Assembly: GCA_016801885.1 (NCBI GenBank)
Contig: CM028884.1
Location: 21,004,864 to 21,068,863 of the forward strand
Origin: Toxotes chatareus
Lineage: Eukaryota > Chordata > Actinopteri > Toxotidae
Direction: 5' to 3'
DNA: 64,000 nucleotides
The notes under the pieces were generated by a model. The model ran no database searches, was not told the DNA's origin, and was given only the letters and a program-made list of their open reading frames with translations. This document shows, one piece after another, positions 47,759-63,317 of this stretch. The translations under genes were made by a program, and so were the position numbers. Positions within the stretch are counted from its first letter, which is position 1; every line of letters starts with the position of its first letter.

Positions 47759-50700
47759 CTAGATAGAGTAGGTGGAGCTCTCAGACTGCTGGCGGATGTA
47801 GCACTGAAAACTCTTGTCTCCAATCGGATGCTCCCTGTGGAAACAAAAAGACAGATGGTGTTTATTTGTTGGCAGGAGGCTACAGAGCTGTCTTATGAGA
47901 GAAAAAAATAGAAAATAAATTTGAGAAATGTCGAGATTATTGGTGGATGACCAGAGGCCAAAATATCCACAAAGGTTCAAATCAAAAGTAGATGTGACTG
48001 GACTAAAGGGAAAATCCAGGAAACAGCTCACAGTAATGGTTGAAATCACAATGTTGGAGTTATTAAATGTTAAAACTGCTATATTTAATCTCCTACATAC
48101 TTTTCACGTTAAATTAATAACAGGCAATTGTGGACTGTACCACTGCACCACCTGCTGGTTGCTCATTGTTGAACTATATATATATATAATAAAAAAGTAG
48201 TTTATGACAAACATAATCTAAGCTACAAGCATAAACAAAAAACAAACCACATACTGGCTGCCTATCTTTGTCTTCTTGAACTTGTCCCGTTTGTACTTGG
48301 TGTGCTGCTGCTCCAAGGTCTGCACAGCTGAAACGATCTGCTTCAGGGTTTTGTAGGTCTCCTGGGGGTCATCGATGACAAAGCTGGAGTACTCCTCCTG
48401 TTCAGGCCCGTCGTACACAGACTTACTGCCACAGGCCTCTGCAGGGGAAAAACAGGCAGTAGAGTGAGACACAGGACACAAGGGACAATGTGAAAATAAT
48501 CACAGAAGACAAAGATGGAAAATATGCAATCATAACCACGCACGCTCACAAACACTTAAAAACACTCTTGTCAGCGTCTGACCTTGCATCTTGATCAGTT
48601 TGGTCATGTATGTGCTGAACAGGGAATAAATCCTCTCAGTCTCTCTGTCTCCATCTACGTCCAGCTGAATGTTTGCTGGGAGTCCGCTGAAAATAGAAGC
48701 ATGCAGGAAAATCAGAGAGTGAAAACAAAGGAAAAGAACCTGATGCTGGATGGATTTGAACAACTTCACGTACCCAGTGCAGGGCGTACACCCAGGGGCT
48801 GTGTCTGCTGAGAGCTTGCAGCAGAGCCAGTGGCCGTTGAGGTAGGCTGAGGGATGGTAGGTGCTCAGGCGTTTGCGGTTACACTGGCTGACTTTAGTCA
48901 GGATGTCGATCCAGTCGCGTGCCTCGACACAGTTGTTGGCCTGGATGTAGAGTGCCCGCTCTGGCTGAATTACCTGGAACATCTGGAGGAAGGAGAAAAG
49001 GAACAGTAAGGGAGAGAAGAAAGTGAAGAGTTGTGGGTGAGATTTGGGCCAAATGTTCAAAGAACCAAAGGCTGCATGGGGGGTTGCTGTGTGTGGTCCT
49101 TACATTTTTCATCTTGAACGACTCCTCCTCTAGCCTCTCTACAGCCAGGATGTTTTCTATGGGAATGCTGCACAGAGCTCCCTCACCTGGCGGCAAAAGG
49201 AAACACAACAGACATGAGAAATGACAACAAAGGATGGACAAAGTATAATGTTGCCATGAACTGAGGGCAAGTTCTGGTGCGCCTTTTTTCAACGATTTCT
49301 AAGTTGATTTACGGACATTTATTTGTGATGGACATCAGTCTTTGCACACTGTCCATCATTAGTGCGATTAATACAGACTAATTTAAGGATCGTTAATTTT
49401 GTCTCTTCTTGAGTGTGAACGTCCTCAAAACCTGCTTAGAAATGTACTATGGAATTTAGAAATAGCTTATGTGTACGTTTTAGCCTGAGCTTGTTTAGAT
49501 GCAGCAAAAATGTATTGGCTGCTCAGTAACTTAATCTCTACCACATGTGTTGGATGTACAGAGTGTTCAGGCTAAATGTACATTCAGCAGATTCTCTCCT
49601 TTTGCTGATTCTTAGACCAACACACACAATGACACTAACAGACGAGGAAACAATGCGGCTGTAAGAAGATCCTGAGAAACCTCTGAGGTTACCTTTCGTT
49701 CGGTGGTAGGTAAACTCGTGGTTGGTGAGGCGAAACCATCTCTTTTTGAAGTTCTTCATTCCAAACCGGTTTCTCCCTTGTGCTCTCTTTATCATAAACC
49801 TGAAGAACAACGGGTGAGAGAAATACCACTGAAAACCTTGACAGATGAGCTCATGTTTCACAGAATTTTTTTTAACATTTCATAATATTTTAATATCTCT
49901 GACACAATACATCAATCATACATATCTATACATGTGCAGTATGTAAATATATAAACATATAAATTAATTGCTATGCATAAAACAATTGGTAACCACCATT
50001 TTATTCTGGTTAAACAAATCCTGTACAGTCAGTCGTCATTTATCATTCCAGTTACATGCTCGCAGTTCCCTGAATTCATTGCTGCTGTACATGTAAAAAA
50101 CCAGTACAGCACTCATAGATTTAAAAGTCTATGAGTCAAAAGAAAAGAGATAGGTCAGCAGATTAAAGGTACCAAAGGTGCTTTTGCATATTTTTCCCCA
50201 TTAGTAGTGCATAAATCATCAAAGATTTTTTTTTTTTTTCCAAATCATCTACAAGACTTTAGACTGGTTTCCTAACAACCATTGGTTTCCATTTTCTTTC
50301 AATACATTATGAAAATCAACTTGCAGAAACTTGACGTAGCTAATCCATCACACTAAGCAACTTGTTTATTTTTACATCAGGGTTATATTATCATATCATG
50401 TGGTTATCCAGTCATAGATAGGGAATACATGTTGGTGTGTTAATCAGAAGATGAACTGATAATGAAAATAATCATTAGTTGTTGCCCAAAAAGAAATTCA
50501 CATTAAACTTTTAGCAAGGATGTACATATTTGCTTAATTTTTAAAACTCTGGGTTTGATTTTCTGACAACATCCAAAAGCTTACCAATAAATCTTTAAAT
50601 AAATAAACAAATACACACAAAAGTCTACTATGATGTATTAGCTACATCAAGGTTAATTTTCACTTTGTAATGAAATAAAGGAAACCAATGGCTGCCTGCA

Positions 50701-53700
50701 ACTTGAAATTAATCTATAAAATGTGTTTTTTATGCTCTGGAAATTGTTTGACAGTGATGTGAGTTATAAACTATTTGCTATTAAAACATGTAAAACCACC
50801 CATATGGTCCTTTAAAGGAGAGTGAACATCAGGATGTCTTTGTTTTAGACTTTGAGGGCCACAGAACACATGAAATATGAAGTCCCAGGGTTATAAACAC
50901 CAACGTTACTCCTCTCCCACTGGAAGACTTGTACTCTTCTCACACTACTGAGCCAAGAAAGTGCTGGTTTCACATCTGCCATTAAGCCTGGAGCTGTGCT
51001 GGAAACTGTAATGTGTTTGGTAGTGGTATGGTCACAGTCTGGACAAAGGGTATTAAGGGTCAGGATGCGGGCAGATATGAAATCCCAGAAATGTTTGTAC
51101 AGTAACCAACCCCTGCTGTCACTGTCACACCAAGCATGTCTGGCATGGTGAGGAGCAAGAAGGGCTATGAGCACTATTGACACCTCCTAGGTAAGCAGGC
51201 TTATAAGGTTAACACTTTACTTTATACCATTATAGTCACTGTGTGCATTAGTCTACTGCCATATAAATGCAGATAGATGAAAATCCACCACACAGTGTCA
51301 GACAGCGTAACAGTCGCTTAATAGGTGGCTTGTATAAAGGCCAGATACAAAGTAAAGTGCATCAGCATCTACAGTAGCGCATGATGTTGGTGGGAGAGAA
51401 AATGGCCGACTTGGTTCGGAGGGGGTTACGGTGCACACACAGGGGGTCACGAGGTCAAAGCCTTTATATAGAGAAGCTCTTACCTGCCCTTCGTGCCTTT
51501 TGACCCCTTCCCATCAACCCTCTTTATAGTGAGTTTTACACTCCTATGCCCGGTAGCAGAAACAGAAGAGGGTGGGGATGTTGATGAGCGAGGCACTGGC
51601 ACAACTACTGTCAAGTGGAAACTCTCCCTCCCTTCGCAGCCTCAGTAGAAATATCATCAAAACAACAGCTCATGTGTTGTCAGATGGGGCTAAGTGTACA
51701 GCCTCAGGTGTGTCTTCACTGAAAGTTTTCTCTCTGGAAATTAACTGGACTATGAGGGGTCACAGATGTGAAGTTAAAGTCCTGCTTCACTTCAGTGACA
51801 ACTTAAAAGAACAGTTTGAAATTTTGGGAAATACACCAATTTGATTCCTGACAGATGAGAAGATTGATAGCACTCTCACGTTTGTCTATTCAGTACATAG
51901 CTGCAGCCAACAGCTGGTTAGCTTAGCTTAGCATAAAGACTGGACACAAGGGAAACGGCTAGCCTGGCTCTGTCTGAGGGTGACTATTTCAGTGGATTCT
52001 CCACTGAAATAGTCTGAACCTCCTATATAGCTGCAACTTGTCAAATTGAGGGCAGAAGAACCACCATATGCTCAACAATCTTCTCATCTAATTCTCCACC
52101 AGAAAGCGAGTATTTCCCAAAATGTTGAATTATTCTAGACGGTTCAAACTTAATTGTGAATTCAGCCGTCTTTAGATACCAAAAAACCAAGACAACCAGA
52201 CAAACAGTGAAGCTGCATAATTAGTAGTGTAATTTCGCTTCACTGTATATACAATTCCTTACCCCTCTTTAAGCATGATTGGTGTTTCAATACTCTTCTG
52301 ATCCCATTTTCCAGAGGTGGAGATCAGGTCCAGAAACTGTAGAGGAAGTAATTGATGTCATTTCTCAACACATTCATTGTGGTGGTAACTTTTGCTCATT
52401 CTCATTTGAAACTTTAGCATCCCTCTATCCACCCCACCATTTCAAATCTTCTCAAATGTATACACTCTTGTACAAAAATGCATTTACCATTGACCATTTA
52501 TCTGAGTTTATCTTTAAACATTTGATATGCAAGACAAAAAGAATATCTGACGGTATGTCTACACAGACTTGCCAAGATTTATTGAATGTAACAAGGAAAG
52601 AAGCCAAACACTCACATTCTTCACAGCGTCCGCATATTTCTGCTCATTGAAGTAGTCATAAAATGCAGCCATGTAAGACTCTTTGAAATTGGCCTTGAAA
52701 GGAATAAAAGTATGGAAGTAAGAAAGGATGACAGAGAGAAAGATCATCAAGGTTTGTTTTAATTCAGCTGTTTAGACTGAAACTCAAGTAAAGTCCAGTT
52801 TTATCACAGGAATGAAAGTAGAAAAATGCACTTTGAGCAGACAAACTCACAGATTTCGACTTTGCAAGACTTCCCAGTGTCTGGATCGTCTTGGAGATGA
52901 GGGTCAAGGTTCGTGAGGTGGCGGGATCCTAGGGACACAGAAAGACATGAAATGTAAATCGAATCTTGAGAGATCAACTATGCCACTTGATCTCATAATA
53001 AAAGCATTTTAGTAGTAATACAACATAAAGTCTTACAGTATTTAAACAAAAAAATACTATTACCAAAGCCAAGACTGAACTTTTAAACATCAGCATTAAC
53101 TCAAAGCATTCATAGAAGACATCATGTGTGGGGTCCTTCATAATGTTATTTATGAGGCCTTATTGAGTGTTAAGCTGTGCTAGGGATCTTTGAGTATTGC
53201 CCATAATCTTGAGCTGAGGGATAAAAGCCTGAGGGTGTTAACACATTGCAATCAGCTCTTGTCCTTTTGATACAAGAAAGTAAACAAGAAAGAAAGTGAA
53301 CATTCTCTGGTCTACTTCAACAGAGTTACGTTTATGCAGACACTGTTTACTGTCGAGCTTTTTAAAAGTTTTTTTATTTATGTCTGTATTTTCTCTATTT
53401 CGATTTGAGCTATTTCAACAACTCTGCCATGAATGACATGTTGGTTGCATCTGTGATTGTTTTTAAAATCAAGCTCACCGGATGGTGCGGCCGTAGATGG
53501 AACAAGTTCGGGGAGAGGATGGCGGGAGCAAAGAAACGCAGGAAGATGAAACTGCTCACTGCTGTGTATCGGACGTCCTGGTCAACTAGAGAGCAGAGAA
53601 ACACAAAACCGGGGATACATGCTTAAACTACACCCAAGATATTACATTCAAAAGCAGCCTGGAAAAAGAAAAGTGTATTTGTTCAATGTTCTGGTTGAAC

Positions 53701-56700
53701 AAAAAATAAGTTTCATTTTTTATTCTTTTGTCCTTTTCACTGGCAACTGCACAACATTGTGTGTTAGTAAGATAAAAACAAATACTGATTTTGTGGACGA
53801 TGCACAATGACTGAGTTGGCTGTTCATGTACGAAACATTTAAATCAGTCAGTAACTTGTTCCTCCTGTTACTGCAGTGCCCTGTGACAGCCACCAGGAGG
53901 CAATGCAGTATATGACTCAGGGTGCACATACACATTACCATAAGTATAGGAGGTGTAGGAGGCTAAAGTGGTTTCAGGTTTTACACAAATAGCAGAGCAC
54001 AAAAAGCCTTTCTGTGATCCTGAACAACAGGGAAAAAGTGTCCTTGGACATCTTGCACATCCTGTTCTTTATTGTCTGTTTCCTGTTCCTTATTAGCAGC
54101 TTGCTTTCTTTCTTTCTTCCATCTCTTGTAAGTCCTTTAGGAAGCGAGTTACCTTGGAAACGGATGGCAGCAGACTCCCTCAGAGAAAAGAAGATATCAC
54201 ACATGACGGTGGGACAGCGGACACCAGAGGTGGTAATAACGTTGAAGATACGGTCTACATAGTGGCGAAGGTTTTCCTGAGGAGGGGAGTAGAGGTGTCA
54301 CATAACACGGACAGCAACCGCACACAAACACACAAACATACACAACATCTTCTTACCCTGTTTGTGTCCAGGTTCTCAGACTCTTTCAGTTTGACTGGGT
54401 CGATTTCACAGGGTTTGTGTTCTGTGCAGATCTGTGAGGAATTAGAGAAGCATTAAAATATCCATTGGTAATTGAATTTCCAAAATACCCTTACATGTGC
54501 CACAGAGAGAGACATGTGAGATGAATTAAATCAAGAGATAAAAAGAGTCTGGGATTAAGAGAGCCAAATACTGTGAGTAAAGAAAAAGGAATGAGAGAAT
54601 TGCAATGTGATACCTCATCTATGATGGGTTTGAGTGTGACTTGAAGATAGTGCATTCCTGCTAGCTTCATGGTCTCATCAATGCACTTAGAAGTCAGCGA
54701 GTTTCCCCGGAAAATGGTGTTTGGATCCCTGCAAAAAGGAGGCGCAGGGTGTTTTTCAGAACAAATTAACTATAGCTTGTGTCTCAAAATGAGACACTGA
54801 ATCCTGAGAAAATAAACAAAATGACTACATTTAATATCCAAAGTAAAATATATTACAGTGGTGGCATATATTTTAACAGTCAGATAAAATGCAAGTAATG
54901 TTCACACATAACATTGATGTCATGTTAATTAATAACCTAACCACAGTGATACATCTGCAACTGATTTAACAGCAAAATTAATTCCAAATGCCAAATATAC
55001 AACATTCGCCTGGTTTATATTGAAGAAATGTACTTTTATTACTTCTACTATTGCTAACAAAGATAAAGCCACACTATATATTTACCAAAAACACAACTAA
55101 AGATTCCCTAAATATATCAAAAGACTGAAAACAAGTTTTTTCTGCTGTGATGAATATACTTTATAGCATGTACACACAATAGACAACTGTCCACACAATT
55201 TATGCAACACTTGGAGTCTTAAGTAAAACTGTAAAAATTCATGGCAAATCTCAGTTGTGGAGCTGCTTTCTAGTGTCATTCAAAGGGAGGAGATGCTACG
55301 AGACACTCACTGTGTGCGGTTGACTTCAGCATGAGCAATGGCGCTGATGAAAGGCACGATCTTGCCGTAGTGAAGAAAGAGACGCACGAGGGGAATGGCG
55401 GCTTCTTGCTTCTCACGACACACCTCCCCCAGAATGTGAGCAGTGGACGCTGACACAGGCTGAACAGAGAGGATGAGGAGTGAATGAGTAGCATTCAAAC
55501 AGTGAAAGCAGTTCAAGACACAGGAGGACTTTAAAATACAGGATGTTTGAGCAGAGCAGAGACGTGTGCGTACACATACTGTACCTCGACATTAGCAGAG
55601 TGCAGCAGTAGATCTCTGAGGGGGGTGTAATGTTCGGAGGGGAAGACATGGTCCTCAGTGTAAACGATGTTCAAACGCAGAGAGCCAAGCTCTTCTACCT
55701 TCACCGATTTTCCTCCATTCTCCCTCGGCTGGAGAAAGTACCTGGAGAAGAAACAGTGTATAAGATCTTACAGTAAGTGTCACTGATTAGATTTTGACAA
55801 TGTGTGACAGATGTCGCAACATTTTCAGACTGATTGGCCTAAAATGGTGCTAAAACATTTGTTTCAAGCTGCCCTGATCAATATTGTTTCTGAGTATTTG
55901 TTACTTTTTTGTATTTCCTTAGTAATTCTAACTAAACCCATGTTTAATTTACTTAAATTCATTGTGTAATTCACGGTTGCAGTGGTTGCATGCAATACAT
56001 TCATCTAAATCTAGACATATTTTTTAAGTTGACTGTACTTCATATTTACAGTTTAGTAAGAATTACTAAGGAAATCAGAGTAACAAATACTTGTGCTGAA
56101 ACTGCTTATATAATTTATTTGAAATTACTCAAAAATACTAAGTACAGTCAGCTTAAAAGTCTATATTTGTGTTTATATTTATGTCTAGATTTAGATGAGT
56201 GTATTGCGTGCAACCACTTTCAACATTAAAATTGAGTAAATCCAACGAAACATTTTTTCATTGTAAACTTCCACCCTTCCATGGTGGAAGAAGTATTCAA
56301 ATCCTTTACTTAAGTAAAAGCACTGATATTATAACATAGATAAAGATGATGCTATGTGTAAGCAGCATTGCACTGTGGAGCAAATTCAAACTACTTTAGA
56401 TACAGTAAGCTAGTTTAAACCAGTGGTTCCCAAACTGGAGGTTGGGCCCTTCCAAAGGATCACAGGATAAATCAGAGGTGTCGTGAGATGATGGTTAGGT
56501 GAGAAAAACACATAAGTATACAAAACACAAAGTGCACATTCTGATGCAATTTTTTTTTTTTGATCGATTCATCTCTTGAATAATTTGACCCTTCTGGGCC
56601 TCCAGCAACTATTGAAATGAAAAACCATGTGAGAAGTTTAGAGGTGAAATTTCTCTTTGGTGAAACTGCAAAAAACTGACAAAAGAAGCCTGACATGGAA

Positions 56701-59403
56701 ACTACTACTACACACTAATGTTTTTGTGAGGGGTCACAAGCCAAAAAGGCAGGAAATCACTGGTTTAATCTTTAACCACGTGTTGTATTATATAAGCTTG
56801 TCATATTTTTCTTTATGTAAAAATTAACTAGTAACTTCAGATGTTGTTTAAAAGTAATGGAGTTAAAAGTAAAAATATTTCCATCTAACGTGTAGTGAAA
56901 TAGAAAGTTTCAGAGAACAGAAAAACTCAAGCAGTTAGAAGTATCTCAAATTTGTGCTTAAGTACAGCACTTGAGAAAATGTACTTATTTACTTTCCTCC
57001 ACTGGAAAGGAGATGAGGTGATTTGTTAGTCATATTCCTCTCACCATGCGTCGTGGACCCCAGCCTGACCCAGAACTCGCAGAGGAACTCGCACACCTCC
57101 CAGGAACTCATCCCCAAACTTCAGGTTGCTGGCGTTCCATAGATCCACCCTGTACACAAACCACAGGGAAATAGTTCAAACATTGGAGAAGTGACAGCAA
57201 GTTCAGCAATGATCCTGACACAGTCTTCACAGCCCCTTAAGACAGCTACTGGCTTACCTCAGCGCCAGTTTGTCAACATCCTCTTCTTCAACATCAAACT
57301 GCCGCTTTGTGTAACTTAATGGCCGTGTCACCTAGAGATGGAGACAGAGTAAACATTTAGCACAAGCCATGAAGAAGTCAAACACACCCCCGAAAAAGGG
57401 GCTGAGATGAGATGGTTAAATGAGTATGTATGAATGAATGAATGAATATGTTCCCTTAGGCTCTAAGAAATTATAATGGGCATTTTTCAACATTTTATAG
57501 ATAAAAAAATCTATTGATAAAACAATTTGCAGATTAATAAATGTAAATAATTGTAAGTTCTGTAAGTTGTGAGTTTTCCTTATGTGATTTGATCATCTAC
57601 AGATTGTAAAACCCCACGAGGAAAATTTGTAACTGGTGATTCTGAGCTGTATAAATAAATTGACTTGGCATGCCAAAGCATGAGATACCCATTTGTATTG
57701 TGGAAAACCCGATTTTCTTAAATTGCGAATTATTTTGTTGAAATTAGTAGCTTATTTGTTTTTAATTAGGCTGAAATGAGCCTTGACCCAAACCAAACTC
57801 TGGGAACTGTTACAGATCAGAACGTGGCAGGGTCCACGTAGGTTTTGGAGCAATAAGAAACTAAAATTCTAAACAATTAAATGGACAACCACATGACAGA
57901 AACATGATAAATGTCCTGTGTTTGCATGTGGACGTGGAGCTAAGTGTGCCAAACAGAGGGGGGGCTGCAGGCAGAAAGCACCACAGGGTATGTACAGGCC
58001 TGTTCATGTGGTGGTTGGGAATAAATGAGACGATCTTGTCGGACAGAAATCAATGGGCCAGATTGTTTGGTGGTTTGTCCGAATCAATCATACTCTTGTC
58101 CTGCTGTGTTCTGGAGGCCAGAGGGAGGAGCGAAACAAAAATGTCAGAGCAGTGCTGCTGGTGAGTGAGGGTTAACGGGGGCAGTGTGAAAGGGATGTTT
58201 TGTGTGTGTGTAATCTCTATAAGTATAAAATGATGAATATAAAGAAATATAAATGGTGACATGTTTTTAACATATCACATCAATCAGAGAATAAAATACA
58301 TACTGCAAACTTTTATGTTTTCAGTTTTCTCATTTTTACTGTGAATGGGTTAGTGTACAAAAATAAAGAAAGATAAAAGCAATGAAAAACAAAATTTTAC
58401 AGTGCAGGAACCTGAGTTAAATTTGGGTTTTTAACTAGCTGGTTGCTTAAGATTTTAGTGATCTGATGCTAACTCCACCATGCTGCTAACAGGCTTGTGT
58501 CTATAACTCATGTAGTGCGGCGTGTGATAATGATAATGCTGAGAAGGAGTCTGATTTGGCAAAATAAGTGAAAACACCTGCAACCATTTCACATTGCACT
58601 AAAAACTTCAGTAATGTAGCCAGAAGTATGTAGACACCACTTCCCACATATTTTTGTAGACTTGTGGTCTGGGGCTGTTATTTATGGTTTGGGCTCAGCC
58701 TTTTACTTCCAATTAAGAGCACTCTTCAGACTACAGAGGAACGATGTTTGTAGTGTGTTCTGAGGAGGGCTCTTTGGTGTTTTAACATGACAATTCCACT
58801 GTGCACAAAGAAATGTTTTACCCAGTTTGGTGTGGCTGTATCCCTACACACCTGTATCCCTGTAGCCAGGTTCCAAAATCCTGTGGAAAGCCCTCCCAAA
58901 AGATGTAACAGCAGCATGTAAATGCCCATAGTTTTTAATGAGATGTGCAACACTGATATATGGATGAATTGTTCGGGTGTCCACATACTTTTGGCAATGT
59001 TGTATGTTTATGAACCCTGACTATCTCTATGGCTTTGACTGAACATGAAAACACAGCTTCACATATATACACAGGTCAATGCTAAACTAAACAAATAAAA
59101 TACAATAAATCTTTACCTCAAAATAGAAAACCTCCTCAAACTGTGGATTGTTGGTTTTCCTCTTCACCTTGGTCTTTTTGGCATCTGACCTGTGGAGGAC
59201 GAAAATCACATTTATTAAAAGCTAAACATGATGAAACAAAGCTGTGGATGGGGACTGGTGAGATCCTGACCTTGAAGGTCCTAGTAAGGACACAGCAGCG
59301 TAGGGATCACATTGGCCGTTGACGATTGGAAGACCTTGGCACTCCAGCACTCTGCAGAAACACACAAAAGCCAGACATTAATGAATAAGCACACTAGTGT
59401 ACA

Positions 59404-59470
<67 letters not shown>

Positions 59471-62400
59471 GTAACACATTAACAGGGTACTAATTTTAAT
59501 GCACCATTAGCACTGTGTGATCTCATCCAGCGCCCTCCTCTGATAGCCTCGTCCTATCACCCAGATGTCAGGGAGCAGAGCAGTAAAATTTGAGCGGTGA
59601 AAAAATTTCAATCAATGTAGAGAATCACTATAGTAAGTTAAGAAGAGCTGGGGATAAAAAAAAAATCTCCAAATGCAAAATGCCAGGAGCCGCACAAAAC
59701 AATCCTCATATCCTCCCACGGGACTCCTAAAGCTCTGTTAAGCTCTATTATCATCGCTTAATCAAATGACTAATGTGAAAGGGTCACATGTACTGTCAAG
59801 ACCACTGGGAACTGACACACAATCCTACACCTCTGCAAAGCTTTTAGTCTCATCGGGCCACACAGGCAGCAAGAGTCTCACTGCTCTCATCAACACTCCT
59901 AAACAGTATAAAATGATAGGAAGGTATTTCCAGTAAACAACAAGATACAGTGCGTTGAGTCTATGGAAGCTGCCCAGCATGAGATAATGGATAATTAAGT
60001 TGAGCATCTATCAGCTGATAAGAGATAGATATTTTTCTCTGGAGTTGGTGGAGACCAAAGAATGCAAAGATCAGGACCAATATTCTCCTCCCTGTTACTG
60101 AACATAGAAAGAAAGAACTCTACAAGATAATGTGACCTGATAGTTTGCAACAGTATTCGACAGTCATGATTCTGTGAGTTTGTTTTGGAGAGTTTCTGCC
60201 TCCCAATGGTAAAAACAAGGTTAATGGTGCTTTTCTTCACTGCACTGATGATCAATCAAGTCAAATCTTATCACACTTTTAGAAGGATGCACACACGGAG
60301 CCATACTCCCTTGCCACACAAAACTTAGTTTATCGAGCATTACGTTGTACTCATTCACTGCCAAAACCATCTTTAAGAAATGCTTACAACAACTAAAGGC
60401 TAAAGACATAATCTGAAACTCTGTCCAAGTAAGGAATACAGATGTAATTAATTGAAAACACAAATCTAGTGAGTTCAAAAACATTTAGCAGCCATAAATA
60501 TCCCCACGGCTGGTGGAAAAACACCCAGTTACTTTGATTTGGAAAAACGAATCTATGAAGCTGTGAAAATAGCTATCTAAATTAGAATGAATCTATCTAT
60601 GAATCTGTCTGTCTGTCTGTCTGTCCATCCGTTCATCCATCCCTCCCTCCCTGCCTCCCTCCCTAACCCTGTTGCCCGATGACATCATGCTGTAAGGGGA
60701 TTAGCACCAAAACAGGACCAGGACAGGACACCCAGCGGGACGAATCACTTCCTGTGTGTCACGGTGATGCACCACTAGTCACACTGCATGATGAATTACA
60801 CAGCAAATCGCAGCGTTGCCCACAGCTGAACTGACACACATGCAACAGCTTGCACCATCCTGCTGACACACACACACACACACACACAGACAGACACACG
60901 CACATACATACATAAGTTTGTGGAAGTGTCCTTGTTAGGACACTACATTGACTTCTATTCTTTGTGGACAGCCTAACCCTAACCTTAACCTAACCTCAAT
61001 TCACACCTTACACCTGACCTTTGCCTCACTAGGACCCGGCTTTGGTCCTCCATGAGGACTACTGGTTCAGACAAGGTAGATATTTATACCGGAAGAGGTC
61101 TCAAAGAGGTAACAAAAACGCATACACACACAAACACACGCACGCACACACAGGTTCCTAATAAGGAATAAGGAGTGGGCTGGGTTAAGCATCACTAATG
61201 CCAGAACGCTTCCTGTCCGGTAAGCTTGTTTATATAACCCCTGCTTGGCCTACTATCCAACCCTCTCTCTCTCCCTCTCCCTCATGGCTGCTGTGAGCTC
61301 TGACATGCCAGACAGTGGTGGTGAGAAGCAGACCTATTTGTTTTAGTCAGCATTAGTCATATTAGGTTAATGTGCTTCTTTTCTGCACCCACATATCCTG
61401 TCAATAACAATTCCACTCAAATAAGTGGGAAATGAATTACATCATTACCCTCCCCATCCCCAAAAACATTAAGAAACACCAGACACAAAAAGCGGATGTG
61501 ATTACGAGTCAGTGACGGGTACACTATTCCAAAAAAAAGTGAAAAAGAGATATTCTGTTAAATGAGAACACGAACTACACTGCCTCCCAGAAGTAAAGAA
61601 TGTGTTTTGTTATGAGAGGCTTCTTTTCCTCGGATGTCTTTCATGGTATTACACAACCAACTGCATTTCAGTCTGTGGGCGTTTTGTAATGGATATTTTA
61701 CTTAATATCACACTGTGAAAATACTCCATTAAAAGTTAAAGATTATATATTACATTCAAAATATTACTCATTTTTTACACATCACAGACTGTTTACGGGT
61801 CTTCGGAGTTAATACATATGCGAAGAAGCTGTATAAAACCCTTTGTGGCTCCAGAGGAAACCTCAAGTGATGTCACTTGAGTCAGCGTTGGGGAGTGTGG
61901 AGTTAGAATGAAGTGAACTTACTGAACCTCTGTACCCTGCCCTCCATCTCTGCTTGAGGTCAGTGGTTCAAAGCTACACTGGCTACTACTAAGCAGTTGA
62001 ACCTCCAATTGAACTGTCATTGGTTGATTTGTGGAATTAAAAAAAAAAATCTCTGGTTCTGCTGCACTGATTTTGATCCTTTTTTTTTCTCATGTCAATC
62101 ATGAGTCTGATAATGTTATAGAAGTGCAATGCTAGAGCAGTGGAGTACTCTTTAAAGTAAAACTTGAAAAATGTACTTTAAGTATTGAAAGTAAAAGTAC
62201 TTGCTATGCAAGTAATGTAATAATGTGTAATATTATTATATAAAGTTTGATTATTATTACTAATGTATTAATGTATTAGTAGTATTTTACCATTACAGTT
62301 GGGAGTAGTGCTATTTTTAACTTAAAACTTTTTTGTGTAATTTTCTGAATAATTTATGTAAATGCTGTCAAACTGCCATGAGAAGAAAACGGTCTCCAGG

Positions 62401-63279
62401 TGAATGTAAAGAATGATTTCCAAGTTCCCACGCTGCACAGACGTGTTCCAGCACAAATGTAGTCCGAGGTTGTACGAGATGTGTAAGATATTGAACACAC
62501 TGTGCACACATTACTTAACTCTGACTGAAGCGCGTTTACTCAAGACTTGTATAAACCTGAAAATAAACGTAAGCATGTAGTGGTGTGCAGCGTGTTCTTT
62601 CAGTTGGTTAGATTGATCTGAAGAGCTGAATGGACACAGTTCATCACTTTCTCTTTCATACACGTGTCTTTCTAGAGAAATCTGACAAGATGACCTCCTG
62701 CTCTGCACGCTAAGCTTCTTATCCACTATGCGCTCTGGGAACGGAGCCATGCTGGCTCATCACCAGACTTTACTGCTGCATGTTACAGAAGAAGAGCTGG
62801 AGAGCAAACACAAACACACACACACACGCACAAGATAATCCATCCATAAGCATATCATTGATCCCCTGCAAACACTAACGCGTCACAAGCTTGTACATTC
62901 ACATTTTACACACACAACAACACCCTCACACACACAAAAAGAAACAATACTATAAATTTACAAAAACAACTCCACACCTCTGAGGACTTTTAAGGCAGCT
63001 TCTTCCTTTTAAACACATCTCACGGCCTTCAACATAGAGTAGAGCTCATAATAAGCAATGAGGTTTTTGATCATTACTTATTATTCTTCTTTGTTTTGTG
63101 AGTTAATGTGAAAATGTGAAGTATCAGTTTAAATGTGTATGTTTTTGTAAACAGTAAGAGAATTGCCATTTGTAACGACAGGACGTGGTAAAGAAATTCT
63201 TCTTCTATTTTCTTTTCTTTAAAACATAGTGAATGGTATTGTCTTGTACAAATAAAATAATGTGTGTGAAATATAGTAC

Positions 63280-63317
<38 letters not shown>

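Noticed and set aside
50845..51183. 112-residue minus-strand open frame in a rasa3 intron
   Set aside because: No recognised homology and no need in the rasa3 product; kept only as a possible transposon relic.
51480..51545. Donor-like GGCAG|GTAAGAG on the minus strand considered as a rasa3 exon
   Set aside because: The true exon encoding FLDLISTSG...LKEG was found at 52263-52336 and joins both neighbours in frame.
60969..60990. Interstitial telomeric repeat
   Set aside because: The CCTAACC words are few and degenerate and belong to a dispersed repeat.
62511..62750. 79-residue minus-strand open frame as an alternative rasa3 first exon
   Set aside because: No resemblance to RASA family N-termini and no donor supporting a join to 59351.
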